Positions 27,380 through 37,182 of a DNA stretch of 64,000 nucleotides are shown piece after piece (the stretch's first letter is position 1; every line of letters begins with the position of its first letter). A program made the translations under genes and the position numbers. The notes under the pieces are model-generated. The model made no database searches. It was not told the origin of the DNA and worked only from the letters and a program-made list of their open reading frames with translations. The stretch lies in NCBI GenBank assembly GCA_963682055.1, contig OY821750.1, positions 8,372,501 to 8,436,500 on the forward strand. Reading direction: 5' to 3'. This stretch comes from Primula veris. Lineage: Eukaryota; Streptophyta; Magnoliopsida; Ericales; Primulaceae.

Positions 27380-28121
27380 AGAAAGCTAGTTGTTCTTCAT
27401 CACTCATTTTATCACAGGCATTAGATTCAGATTTCTTAGCTTGAAATGCTATTCCCTTTTCTGGTCTTTTATGTTTGAAGAATTTCAGTTCATGAGTACT
27501 TAGATTTTCTATGAGTTCTTCAAGTTTAAGATTATCTAAGTCAGTTGATTCTTCAATAGCTGTGACCTTAATTTCAAACCTTTCTGGGAGTGACCTAAGA
27601 GTTTTCTTAACAAGTTTAGCATCACTGTATTTTTCACCTAAGGTTCCAGCTTGATGAGCAATGTGGCAGATTCTACCATTAAATTGTTCAATGTTTTCAT
27701 CTTCCTCCATTCTTAAGTTCTCAAATTGGGTAGTTAACTGTTGAAGTTTGAAAGCTTTTACTTTAGTGGTTCCTTCAAAAATAACTTGCAAAATATCCCA
27801 TGCTTCTTTAGCTGTTTCACAATGAGAGATATACCTGAATACGCTGAGAGTTACACCAGCAAAAATCAAGTTTATGGCTGTTGAGTTGGCACTTGATTTT
27901 CTGTCTTCTTCAGCAGACCATCTGTCTTCAGGTAAGAGAATCAGTTCTCCTTCATTATCCATGGTAGTTGGAGCCTCCCATCCATACATAACAGTCTTCC
28001 ATGCATGTTCATTCTGCTGTTTGATGAAAGACCTCATTCTAATTTTCCATACTCCATAGTTTACTCCTCCTTCAAGCAATGGAGGTTTGTTGAAGGCGTT
28101 TCCTTCCCTCATTAAGTCCAT
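27294..28121 (-). CDS. gag: Copia gag (UBN2-type capsid), cut off from pol by a frame break
   Basis: A frame of 275 codons begins MDLMREGNAFNKPPLLEG and contains the gag core (VNYGVWKIRMRSFI; AKEAWDILQVIFEGT; LRMEEDENIEQF; VKKTLRSLPERFE). It forms the virus-like particle. It starts 60 bp inside the primer-binding site, the first ATG in the internal region. In plant copia elements gag normally continues in frame to the zinc knuckles; here the frame ends ten codons after an A10 tract, while the next domain continues in the +1 frame. This is either a one-base insertion in the homopolymer (mutation or sequencing error) or, less likely, a programmed shift. Confidence 0.92.
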   Translation of the reverse strand: MDLMREGNAFNKPPLLEGGVNYGVWKIRMRSFIKQQNEHAWKTVMYGWEAPTTMDNEGELILLPEDRWSAEEDRKSSANSTAINLIFAGVTLSVFRYISHCETAKEAWDILQVIFEGTTKVKAFKLQQLTTQFENLRMEEDENIEQFNGRICHIAHQAGTLGEKYSDAKLVKKTLRSLPERFEIKVTAIEESTDLDNLKLEELIENLSTHELKFFKHKRPEKGIAFQAKKSESNACDKMSDEEQLAFFAKKVYKKFYKKKEDDTGSSKKKLSEKG

Positions 28122-28165
28122 TGTTACTAGAACACAGGATCCATACTAAGTAAGATCTAGTGTGA

Positions 28166-28178
28166 GGCTCTGATACCA
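28166..28178 (-). promoter_or_regulatory. Primer-binding site for initiator tRNA-Met
   Basis: TGGTATCAGAGCC on the minus strand, two bases from the 5' LTR end, is complementary to the 3' end of plant tRNA-iMet, as in most plant Ty1-copia elements. It primes minus-strand DNA synthesis. Confidence 0.93.
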
Positions 28179-28180
28179 AT

Positions 28181-29427
28181 TGAAATTCCTATCCGCTGTT
28201 CTAGATGCAGTTTTGCAGTAAGGTTCCAAGTGGGGTTGGAACTGCAGTTGGAACCAAGTGTAAAAGGTTCCAAGTAATGTTGGAACTACAGTTGGAACCA
28301 AGTGTATTAATGGACAGAACTGTTTTAAAATTAAATGTACTTGAAAATAATTCACACGCACATTTAACAACGGAGTTCACCTAACTAGGCTACGTCTCCG
28401 GGGCACTTACCCAGATTATGATATTATAAAAAGCTTACAATATATGACTCAAGTCTTAATGAAAAACTTAGACTCCCTCTAGGTTTTTCTGCCTATCACT
28501 ATATTGCTCATACTCTATAACTATCACTTATAAATCAATGGCATCCCACCATTGTTTTCTTTTTAAAGCTCACGTGTATTCTCTCTAGAAAATAAGTTCT
28601 TTATAATTTAGAACACACACATTTACAAGCTTAGTTATCAACTATATATAAGCAAAAACAATCTTCTATCTTTGAAGGTCTTTTGTGATTGCTTTTGACT
28701 TTAATGATTGGCTTTAGTCTTTCCATGTAATACGTGATTCTTCAGCGTGAATAGACTTCAATCATGATTGGTTAATACCTGTTAAATAACAAGCTTGATT
28801 GTAGGAGTTAGTATTTTCCTATAACAAGGAAACATATAAAAAGATCATATCTTGGCAAGATGATATCTTTTAGATATTCATGTACGACATTAACTCCTAA
28901 TTTTATTCAATCTTAAACATATCATACTGATTTGATAGGGAACAAAGATTGAAACAAGTGATAAGAATAATCATAAGAGAAGAGATCATATTTAATAAGG
29001 AAACAACCTTATAAACTAATCTCTTTATATCTTTAATAAGACATCTTTCCTTAACACTTTGATATTCTCAATAAACACACATAAAACGTTTAAGACCTTA
29101 TGAGAATATATCCTGCATACTTTAAAACAAGTAATTATATAAAAGAATGGTTATGCAGATAAATGGAACTAAACAGAATTCTGCTGAACAACAGGTTTGA
29201 ACTGAGGTTGCAACTGAGGTTGCAACTGGTACTTGAAACCTGTCAGCATAGGTTGCAACTTAGGTTGCAACTGGTACTTGGAACCTGTCAGCAGAGGTTG
29301 CAACTAAGGTTGCAACTGGTACTTGGAACCTGTCAATCCTGTCTTAGTTCTTAATAACAGTTAGGATTTATTTAGTAAAAACCAATAGACAATTAACATT
29401 ATTTAGACCAGAAATCTGGTCCTAACA
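28181..29427 (-). repeat. 5' LTR of the copia element (1247 bp)
   Basis: Both ends are canonical (TGTTAGGACC ... GGAATTTCA in element orientation). A TATATA sequence on the minus strand at about 28643-28651 is the best core promoter candidate, giving roughly 0.78 kb of U3. GTTGGAAC repeats at 28225-28305 and a three-unit GTTGCAACTG minisatellite at about 29190-29335 are internal. It is otherwise near-identical to the 3' LTR. Confidence 0.95.
28643..28651 (-). promoter_or_regulatory. Candidate TATA box of the copia 5' LTR
   Basis: The minus strand reads CTTATATATAGTTG. The position, about 460 bp before the LTR end, fits a U3/R boundary. The choice is by motif only. Confidence 0.4.
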
Positions 29428-29432
29428 CCTTC
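29428..29432. repeat. Right target-site duplication of the copia element (CCTTC)
   Basis: It matches 19287-19291 exactly, proving the LTR pair delimits one insertion. Confidence 0.9.
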
Positions 29433-29891
29433 ATTATTTTTCTTGAGAATTACAGTAGGAATTTTATTTTTTCTCTTGTACAGAGAAAAGAAAAACCTTA
29501 TGGGGTAGAATTTCTATTGCTAAGCAAATTGCATTTTTTCTGTAGCAATAATGTGTGTCATATATGTTAACTACGTTTATAGTTTGTTTTTATCGAAATT
29601 GTGCCCCCTCAACGTAATTTCTGGCTCCGCTTCTGTTTTAAACAAAGTTTATTTTAAGAGTGTACTTATCAAGATTATATTTTATAGCTTTTTATTTGAA
29701 AGCGGTATACTTTATATTTGAAAGCGGTATACACTTGATAGTTTTTAGCGTTGAGTACTGGTATTTGCAATTTCAGATCTACCCTATATGACAATATAGT
29801 CAGTGAAAAAGTATAAGATATAGAAGTATGAATTAATTTTGGATTCTTGTTCAGTCTTTTGGACTTTTTCTTAATTCTTACTTAACATAAG

Positions 29892-31028
29892 GTTTGTTAT
29901 ATAACCAATATAGTACAGCAAGGGTTTTGGTTCAAAGAGGCATTGGCATTATTCAAGTCGGCTGGAGGGTAATTATACTTTTAAGAATTGAGCTAAATCT
30001 AACATTTACATTACATAACCGTGCAATTATATCAATATTTTTGTCTAATTACTGTTGCATTAGGTGGATCCAGTCGTAAACGGCAATTTAAAAACTCACC
30101 TATACATACACACGGATGTAAGTACTTCTACTATGGTCCTTTTTTTTTTTCCTCTTAAAGATTATATTAAGAGACACAAATAATTATTTCCAAGTACTTG
30201 TTTCCATAACAGGCTGGTGGATCCGAGTCTCATTGTTTCGGTACGGATTGCCCCGGTTTTGTGCTGACTTCAAGAAAAGTTAGCATACATGGATATTTCA
30301 GTAGAACAGTCAGTCGAAAGGGTGGAGAAACCTATTATTTTGAAGTCGAGATTTCTCGGGTAATGAAATTTCATGGACTTCTTATCTTTTTACTTGTAAT
30401 ATATACTAGCTAATATATAGTGAGGTTAAATGTTGAAGTTCCGTTGCCAAAAGTGTTAAAAATACTACTTATTGTTGTCTTTTAATTACTCTTATTATTT
30501 CAATCATTTGCTACTACAATTCTCTCAAAATAATTCTTATCAACCACCACTGGCCCATACACTGAATCTCTTAATAAATCTGGCCTGTTCTACCCCCCAA
30601 AATAAACACCACAGGCAAAATTGCGAGTAAAATGAGTTTTGAAGATTTTTCAAGCTAATATAAAGTTAAAACAGCTGAAATAAGGAATCTAGTGACAGTA
30701 TATTATGTTCTTTTCTGTTTTCTAGTTCTGGAAATATATGATGAGAAGCACATATGTACTAGACTACACTTTGATGGCAATGTCGGTCCTTGAACCTGAA
30801 GTAGATGAGAGAGTGAACAGAGATGTTTTTTTAAAGCAATTATTAGATACAGAGGTCGCAGATGGTGAGCTTTTGTTTGAAAATAATGACATGGAGAAGG
30901 AGCAGATACCCATACTTAATGGGATGAATGAGAAAAATGTTTCTTCGAAAAAATGTAAATCCAAATCCAAGGATGGTGTCCGTAAGAAAGTGAAAGAAGT
31001 GGCCTATGTCGAGGCTTTGGGTGCGTGA
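29892..31028 (+). pseudogene. 5'-truncated neprosin-domain gene with unrelated C-terminal exon
   Basis: Four exon-like segments join in frame with GT-AG borders: about 29892-29968, 30064-30117, 30213-30359 and 30726-31028 (TGA). The first three encode the middle of a neprosin (DUF239) domain: IIQVGWRVDPVVNGNLKTHL, then an SHCFGTDCPGFVLTSRKV block with the conserved cysteine pair, then GGETYYFEVEI. Neprosin proteins are secreted glutamic peptidase-like enzymes or relatives. The signal peptide, propeptide and N-terminal part of the domain are absent up to the hAT/copia insertion and beyond it. The last exon (FWKYMMRSTYVLDYT, then an acidic stretch and lysine-rich SKKCKSKSKDGVRKK) replaces the expected NWWL and GYWP C-terminal motifs and matches nothing I recognise. 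It is probably a chimeric pseudogene. The start of the first exon is uncertain. Confidence 0.65.
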
Positions 31029-31468
31029 TAGGATCACTTTACTACAGCCTTGTATTTGTATGTTATATTATTATTTTTCATTTGCTTGTTTCCCAAGTTA
31101 TTTTTGTACTACAACAAACGAAAGAAGTATAACCCAAAAACACAGTAGATGTGGTTATAAAATCGCATTAGTTATTTTCCGATTGAGTTGAGTTTTCCAA
31201 TTCATTTCTTGTTTTTGGGTTTTAAGTTTTTAACTTGCACATTTACTCATTGTAATAACCTGGGAATTATGACTGTTTTTCCAAGAAGATTTCTTTGGTA
31301 CGGGTTTTAGGCTAAGTAGTTTGTATTGCTGCTTACAAATTCTGGTAAACTTGATGTTTTTTTAAACGAAAAAAAGCAGCAGCTTTTTTCTACTTCTGAC
31401 AGAGCTAGAAATGTCTTAGCTGGTGGATCCGAATTTTTTCCAGAACTTGAATTGTCTTAGAAATGTCT
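31029..31468. other. 3' flank of the neprosin-like gene
   Basis: This is non-coding. Most of it (to about 31452), together with the end of the last exon, is copied into each 13.4-kb unit downstream. The tandem array begins at TAGCTAAAAAAA near 31469. Confidence 0.6.
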
Positions 31469-32138
31469 TAGCTAAAAAAATTGCTTTTAGCTTGAAAACT
31501 CAGTAGCACAAAAGACCAAATAGTGTAAGTAGAAAAGCTAAAAAACGAGTAGCCTACAAACTGTTTGCAGAATAAAAGAAAATTAAAAAGGTATAACAAA
31601 ATTGCAACCAGTATTCACAATAGTTACATCAATAGCTAACTACTTTTACATTTAAAATTTAAATCACATAAAAAGTATACAAACTCTAGGAAAACACAAA
31701 TAAGCTACCTTTTTTTCGAAAAATCGTTGTTTTCAGAAAACGGAAAAACTTATTGAAGAGATCAGACTTGAATAATTATCAGTATTTCATATGTTACTCA
31801 ACAAATTTAAACAATGAACAATTTTTTCCTTGTTAGTAATTCTTACAAATAAGAGAAACGCTACGTCAAGCTTATGGAAAAGCATCCCAACTAGGTTGGC
31901 ACCCTAAACCAGAAGCCTTCATCCGAGCCAAGTACAGAATACTAATCAAAAGGACAAAGGGTGTGGATACGTTACACATCACTATCCTAAAGCTATGCCT
32001 CGTTAAAACCTCTAGTGAGCAAAACCATAATGGAAAAAGCTCAAAAGAGGAAAAAGAGTGCATAGCTGTACAAATTTATCTAGCATCTGAAAGCTGATCT
32101 ACTTTACGAATCATACTGCTAATTTTTTACAAAATAAA

Positions 32139-33632
32139 TTAACCATCTTCTGCTTCTTCGTCTTTTTCTTCTTCTTGCCGTATCTTCTTGTTGTTCTGTA
32201 CTTCGTCGTCTTCTCGATCAAAGGCAAAAGATCGCTTCCTTGACTGGTCTTTCTTGTCGTCTGTAATCTCATGAACATCAGGCATGTATATCGACTCAAA
32301 CCCATCTACATAAAGAGGTCCCCCATGATTTACTAGTCCATTCGTCCATTGAGAGTCTTCAAGATCATCCAATGAAATTCCCAGAAAATAATCCAAATCA
32401 TAAGCTTGTTCCTGTTGTGTAGGCACTTGATGTTCAATATCAGGCTCTTGAGCAATATCACCGGTAAGCGTTATTTCTGGTCGTATCGATCCTTGATTTT
32501 GAACAGGTAGAAGCATCATCTGATTTGTGATTTCATATGGTTGTTGTTCTGGTTGCATCAACACTTGATTTTCAACAGATAGTGGCATCATGTGATTTAC
32601 ATTGTCATGTTCTGGAGCATCTTCTTTTTCAGCTTCGAGGCTATCATCCTCATGGGCTTGTTCTTGTTGCATCTCTACTTGAAAATCTTCTACCCCAAAA
32701 CCATCATCTTGTTGCATCTCTACTTGAAAATCTTCTACCCCAAAACCATCATCTTGTTGCATCTCTACTTGAAAATCTTCTACCCCAAAACCATCATCTT
32801 GTTGCATCTCTACTTGAAAATCTTCTACCCCAAAACCATCATCAATGAAGAATGAATCAACATTAAATGGGCTTTCATTACAAAAAGCACCACAACCCTC
32901 CATGTTTGGTTCTCGAGACCTATCATACCCACCATCCCTTGCAAACCTGTTATTACCCTGCCAAAATAGATCGTCTTGTTGCTGTTCTTGTGTGATTCCA
33001 GAATCAATAGTTGGCGCATATACATCACCATCCATCGGCATATCCATAGCTATAGGTTGAATATTTGGCGGTTCTTGATCATAAACAGTACCACTAGTAG
33101 CTCCAAACTCGGTCTCGTCATCTCCTTTTCTTTGATTATCTTGATGATTCTTTATTTGACACAAAACAATATCCCTAAACTCTGGCAAAGCGAAGCCAGA
33201 AAGAAAACCATTGAGAGCGTACTCCTTCATAGTCCATCTACCTGTCTCCATTCCGTAGCCACACTTTCCTTCGCACACGTAAGAAAGGCACCTCTTTTTG
33301 CCGATAATTCTGCCTTTGTCGTCCTTCAAATCGGTCCCCTTCGCTTGCAGTTTCCACTTGCCACCACCGTTCTTCTTATCTCCTACTGTTCGAATAACAA
33401 CCTTAGCCTTGGGGCTTTTCTTTTTCAGCATAGTGAAGAAATACGCCGTTACCTCACTTTTTTGTTCTTCAAATATCTCCCATGGGTGTTTATTTCCGTA
33501 TAAATCATAATCTTGAATCAACCCTTGGACAGGTAATGGATTCTTAGTCACTCTCGGAAGAAGGTAAAAAAGAACAAGCTCGTTGTCTGTTGGAAGAAAC
33601 TCATACCCCGGTGGTAATTCGACTTTTGCCAT
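32139..33632 (-). CDS. NAC-domain transcription factor, copy A
   Basis: A 497-residue, apparently intronless DNA-binding regulator. The NAC domain covers about residues 6-161: subdomain A LPPGYEFLPTDNELV, B (DYDLYGNKHPWEIF), C (AYFF ... GKWKLQAKGTD ... GKKRCLSYV), D (GRWTMKEYAL), E (LPEFRDIVLCQI). It is a divergent member. The usual dimer-bridge arginine in subdomain A is Glu11, and the WKATG motif reads WKLQAKG. Residues 264-323 are four perfect copies of a 15-residue acidic/glutamine repeat (DDGFGVEDFQVEMQQ), followed by a Gln/Met/Pro-rich region, probably the activation domain. The C-terminus has basic clusters (SRKRS, NNKKIR) likely for nuclear import. No membrane tether is seen. A TATA box lies ~93 bp upstream of the ATG. 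The protein differs from copy B by one residue (Thr208). Confidence 0.93.
   Translation of the reverse strand: MAKVELPPGYEFLPTDNELVLFYLLPRVTKNPLPVQGLIQDYDLYGNKHPWEIFEEQKSEVTAYFFTMLKKKSPKAKVVIRTVGDKKNGGGKWKLQAKGTDLKDDKGRIIGKKRCLSYVCEGKCGYGMETGRWTMKEYALNGFLSGFALPEFRDIVLCQIKNHQDNQRKGDDETEFGATSGTVYDQEPPNIQPIAMDMPMDGDVYAPTIDSGITQEQQQDDLFWQGNNRFARDGGYDRSREPNMEGCGAFCNESPFNVDSFFIDDGFGVEDFQVEMQQDDGFGVEDFQVEMQQDDGFGVEDFQVEMQQDDGFGVEDFQVEMQQEQAHEDDSLEAEKEDAPEHDNVNHMMPLSVENQVLMQPEQQPYEITNQMMLLPVQNQGSIRPEITLTGDIAQEPDIEHQVPTQQEQAYDLDYFLGISLDDLEDSQWTNGLVNHGGPLYVDGFESIYMPDVHEITDDKKDQSRKRSFAFDREDDEVQNNKKIRQEEEKDEEAEDG
32654..32845. repeat. 45-bp coding minisatellite in NAC copy A (4 units)
   Basis: Four head-to-tail, identical 45-bp units lie in frame with the NAC protein and encode its 15-residue repeat. 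The period is a multiple of three, so gains and losses keep the frame open. Confidence 0.95.
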
Positions 33633-33724
33633 ATTACGTAATCAAAAGTGAATCTATTAGAAATTAAGTTGTAGCTCTCAACTTCTTTGATAACTCTCTC
33701 TTTCTTTTCTGTTATTGTAATAAT

Positions 33725-33733
33725 ATTTATATA
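33725..33733 (-). promoter_or_regulatory. TATA box of NAC copy A
   Basis: TATATAAAT on the minus strand, ~93 bp before the start codon, with a purine-rich tract (CAGAAAAGAAAGAGAGAG) at the expected start-site distance. It is conserved in copies B and C. Confidence 0.6.
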
Positions 33734-34417
33734 AATCTCCACATAACCAGTTATAAAAGAAATAGGACTGTGGTTTATAACTTCAAATATAACACAACCT
33801 TATCAATTTGCCATTCTCTAAATCGTATACATATATAATTATATTTCTTATAAGGCGTTGAGTAAATTATCTTTAAGTTTTTACTAAAAAATGGGAGAAG
33901 GTCTAAGTTTAGTTTTTACTTTCTCAACAAGGAATAGCACCTCTTACTAAAATGTATTATTTTGTAGCTGAAAAAACGTTGTACATTTTCTCTTTCCAGA
34001 CATTCAAAAAATATTAAAAAGAGCTGCTCATGCAAATAATTGCAACTCATAAAAAGAACAAATAAGTTAAGCTAACAATCAGCAACCAAACATGGCCTGG
34101 CTTTCACACAGGAACAACAATCTTGAAGTTCTGAGTTCAAGTCTCCACTTCATTTTTCCTCACTCCGGCCAAACAAAAAATCTGATTAAAATATTTCCAA
34201 AATATTGTAGTTTCAAGGGGCAGAATAAATTTCTGAAAATCTACCGTCAGACAAAACCCTCCCAATTCCCATCCTAATTATATGCAGGGGCCAAGTCACG
34301 AATTGTACATGAAGGGTGTCGAATTTATAATTAAAATAATGTCAAGGTAAAAAGTTGTGAATTCATTGTCCAATGCAAACTTTGTTAATCGCCCCTCTTG
34401 ATCTTTGTGATTAAGAT

Positions 34418-35042
34418 CAATGTTTTAAATAGCGTTATCGCTATCATAACGTCTTTTCGAGAGAAACACTAAAAACGCAAATAGCGTAGCAACGTAGCGC
34501 TTTGCGGTGTATTTTTTTTTACCTAAATATATAACAATATAGCACTATAGTCATACAATTTATACTAATTATGTTAACAAAATTAAAAGTTAAAAGAATT
34601 GGTTGTGGTTTTTTGGGGAACGAAAGAGAGGAAGACATGTGTGGTCAAAAAACTCTACGTTTTTTTAAGTATTTGAGGATAAATGTATTTTTTTGATATA
34701 TTAATTACTATATGAAGTAATTTGTGACATGTTATTTACTATAAAAGTGAATAGGTGACATGTTATTAATTATATGGGCTAATTGTGACATCTTATATGC
34801 TAAAGAGGCTAATTGTGATATGTTAAACTATAGGGGTCAGCCCAGTATTTACACTAACAGTTCATGTATTCTGTTTTAAAAACTCGATATTTATGCTAGC
34901 AGTACAACAATTTTGCGCTTTTAGTCCCAATAGCGCGAATTTAGAGCTTTTGCATCCAAATACCGTTTTTTCGATGTGTTTTTTCCAAAAAAAAAGTTAT
35001 TTCGCACAATATAGTGCAACATAACGCGTTTTTTATAGCATG
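34418..35042. mobile_element. hAT-like MITE in unit A (625 bp)
   Basis: The termini CAATGTTTTAAATAGCG and CATGCTATAAAAAACG (inverted) are imperfect inverted repeats. They are flanked by identical GATTAAGAT (34409-34417 and 35043-35051); 8 or 9 bp of it is the target duplication. The interior is rich in AGCG/CGCT words. An 8-bp duplication would mean hAT, 9-bp Mutator; hAT is preferred from the ends. It has no coding capacity. Confidence 0.65.
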
Positions 35043-35051
35043 GATTAAGAT

Positions 35052-36860
35052 ATAATGATCTTCTAACATGGCTACCAAACTCATTTAGCATCATGCAAGA
35101 TTTTGATGTACAAAAAACATTGTTCTAACCTATATTTTTTTCTTGAAACGTCTTTGCTCAAACACTCTTGAATATCCAAACTAACATGAACCTTGTTGAT
35201 TATTGCTCTAAACATACAGTACCCATTATCCATTAAAACCCCAATCCAACATCTATACTAATTAACCTCTTATACAACCACTTTTATTACAACTTTGGAA
35301 AGTGAAAGGAAATAGCAGCTCCACAACAACCTTTTTTTTTATGTTTCTCTAGTTTACATGGCTCTTTATTACGGCAGTTTTTGCTAATTTGAACTGAGAT
35401 ATGCACGAATAAAACAGTCAATAAAAAGGCAAAGTTAATAATAATAATATTTGTTTCGGTATGACATGTATGCTGAAATATTAGGTAAAGAGTTATTTTT
35501 GGAACCCCCTGGGTTGAAACAAATCGGTTGAAACTTCATATGTCTCTAGAGTCTGGAGATATCTGTAAACCATACATGAGTTGATATTATTTCAAGATTA
35601 GACATTGGATCATATACTTTGATATAATTAGCACTACCTGCCATATTAGGTTCAATATTTAAAATATGTTAATTTACTAATCCGTGATCTTGGGAAAAAA
35701 AAGAGTAAAAATATTATCACTTGTGTGGCGATTGAGTTTCCTCTAATTACTAGGTTGTGTATTTATTAAATAAAACATCATCGGTAAACTCCGGCAATGC
35801 ATTGCCTTGCAAAACAATGTGACAAAGGTCATACTACTTAATAAACAAGTTGCTGGTACATTTTGCAACAATGTAGGCATCAACATCTTATCCCGTCTTA
35901 ACCAAATTTACATGGATATATATGGATGTCCACAAAAACTTTTTTAGTAAAAACTAGAAATATTGCAGGTCGATTTGTTCTCTGCTATATCACAATTTAA
36001 GGCCCTATTGATCTGAAGTTGTAGTGTTGTGAAGAAACTTGTTGTGAGCACCTATCAATCTATCATATGATATTACTTCATCAGTTTTACCCAACACTGT
36101 CAACGATAAACGCTTTTTTAAACGTCTTGCTAGAATTAATTATCTTGAATACTCAAACCAACAGTCCTCTGAATATTTTTAGATTTCGACAAAACAAAAA
36201 TTACTTTGCAACAAAAAGAAAGATACTAAAAAATAGATTTATAATCAGGAACCGACTTTTGTGAGCCTCGAACCCTATTATTTTTGTTTCAAGATAGTAA
36301 AACACCAAACCTTGTTTCTACTTTGCTAGTAATCCAGTAATCTGCAGAATACAAAGTTCACTGATCCTAACAGTACTCTGTACAATTAATGCACCAAATA
36401 AGAATACTATCATCTGCACCAAATATAACCAAGTGGGGCAATAAATTTGTCATATAGTAGTGGTTGCTAACATTACCCAATCCACCACGGACTTGGTAAA
36501 ATTCAAACTTAGTATAGGGTAGTTGATGAGTACATATATAGATGTTGCAAACCTTAGAATCATCCATCCAATGCCAACTTTTATAGGGAATGAACAATCG
36601 TGATCATAATATTATTTATTCATTATCGCAAGCTTAAAGTTAACGCAGACAAAGATGCATATAAATAAAGCACCAAACAGATGCATATATAGAGTTTGAT
36701 TGTAAATTTAGATGCTTCAATGCAAAAAAATATGTCAAATATGTCAAACTTTGTTAATCACCCCAGTCAAACATGTGCGATTCTACCGTAATCATTTAGC
36801 ACCTATTGCATGATTTTGATGTACGAAAAACATTCTTCTAAACTATACTCTTTCTTGAAA
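35052..36860. other. Non-coding stretch of unit A
   Basis: No gene is seen. A ~200-bp segment at 35141-35340 (TTGAAACGTCTTTGCTCAAA ... AGCAGCTCCACAACAACC) is repeated in direct orientation at 36961-37150. Confidence 0.5.
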
Positions 36861-36960
36861 CGTCTTTGCTCAAACACTCCTGAATACCCAAACCCTTGAT
36901 GTTGTAGTTGTATTCTCTCTGATGTTGAAGTTGTAGAGGCCGGATTTTTCCACTTCAAAA

Positions 36961-37150
36961 TTTCTTGAAACGTCTTTGCTCAAACACTCTTGAATATCCA
37001 AACTAACATGAACCTTGTTGATTATTGCTCGAAACATACAGTACCCATTATCCATTAAAACCCCATTCCAACATCCCGACTAATTAACCTCTTATACATC
37101 CTTTAGAAAGTGAAAGGAAATAGCAGCTCCACAACAAACTTTTTTTAATG
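36961..37150. repeat. Direct duplicate of 35141-35340
   Basis: This is near-identical except for an internal ~15-base gap and a few substitutions. It marks the left part of a chimeric junction present in units A and B but not in C, where sequence diverges after about 63924. Confidence 0.75.
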
Positions 37151-37182
37151 ACACAACAACCTCTTATACTAATTAAAGTAAT

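Larger units (their letters stand above)
19292..29427 (-). mobile_element. Complete Ty1-copia LTR retrotransposon (10,136 bp)
   Basis: Two near-identical LTRs, a 5-bp target duplication (CCTTC), an iMet-type primer site, a polypurine tract, gag and pol in the order protease-integrase-RT-RNase H, and an extra frame between pol and the 3' LTR define a full-length element transcribed on the minus strand. Size and the extra 3' frame resemble the SIRE/Maximus lineage, but lineage is inference. By eye the LTRs differ by about four substitutions plus 48 bases of indel in a GTTGGAAC repeat, so insertion is recent. Two one-base frame breaks in A runs interrupt gag-pol and the 3' frame. Confidence 0.97.
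18747..29635. mobile_element. hAT-like non-autonomous element, split by the copia insertion
   Basis: The left end reads CCATGGACAGATTCAG and the right end CTGGCTCCGCTTCTG. Both resemble the inverted CAGTGGCGGAGCCAG-type terminus common in plant hAT elements, and each is followed inwards by AGGGGGCAC. The flanks TTTTAAAA (18739-18746) and TTTTAAAC (29636-29643) would be an 8-bp target duplication with one mismatch. Removing the copia element and one CCTTC leaves about 748 bp. Inside, GGGGGCACGTGCCCCC (18775-18790) is a perfect palindrome, and 18838-18915 looks tRNA-derived (TAGTCTAGTGGTTGAGAG ... GAATTCAAACC). Confidence 0.45.

Noticed and set aside
31872..32063. 63-codon minus frame 3' of NAC, present in all copies
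   Set aside because: Sits in the repeat phrase downstream of NAC; no domain and identical because the whole unit is duplicated.
32537..33510. Several plus-strand frames opposite the NAC genes (also in copies B and C)
   Set aside because: Antisense shadows of the NAC frame; the repeated peptide is the complement of the 45-bp minisatellite.
34092..34277. 61-codon frame containing a GAGTTCAAGTCTCC B-box-like word
   Set aside because: Considered as a SINE head, but no convincing A box, tail or duplication; as a protein it has no domain.
36067..36597. Short frames in the NAC unit, repeated in all copies
   Set aside because: No start context or domains; repeated only because the segment is duplicated.
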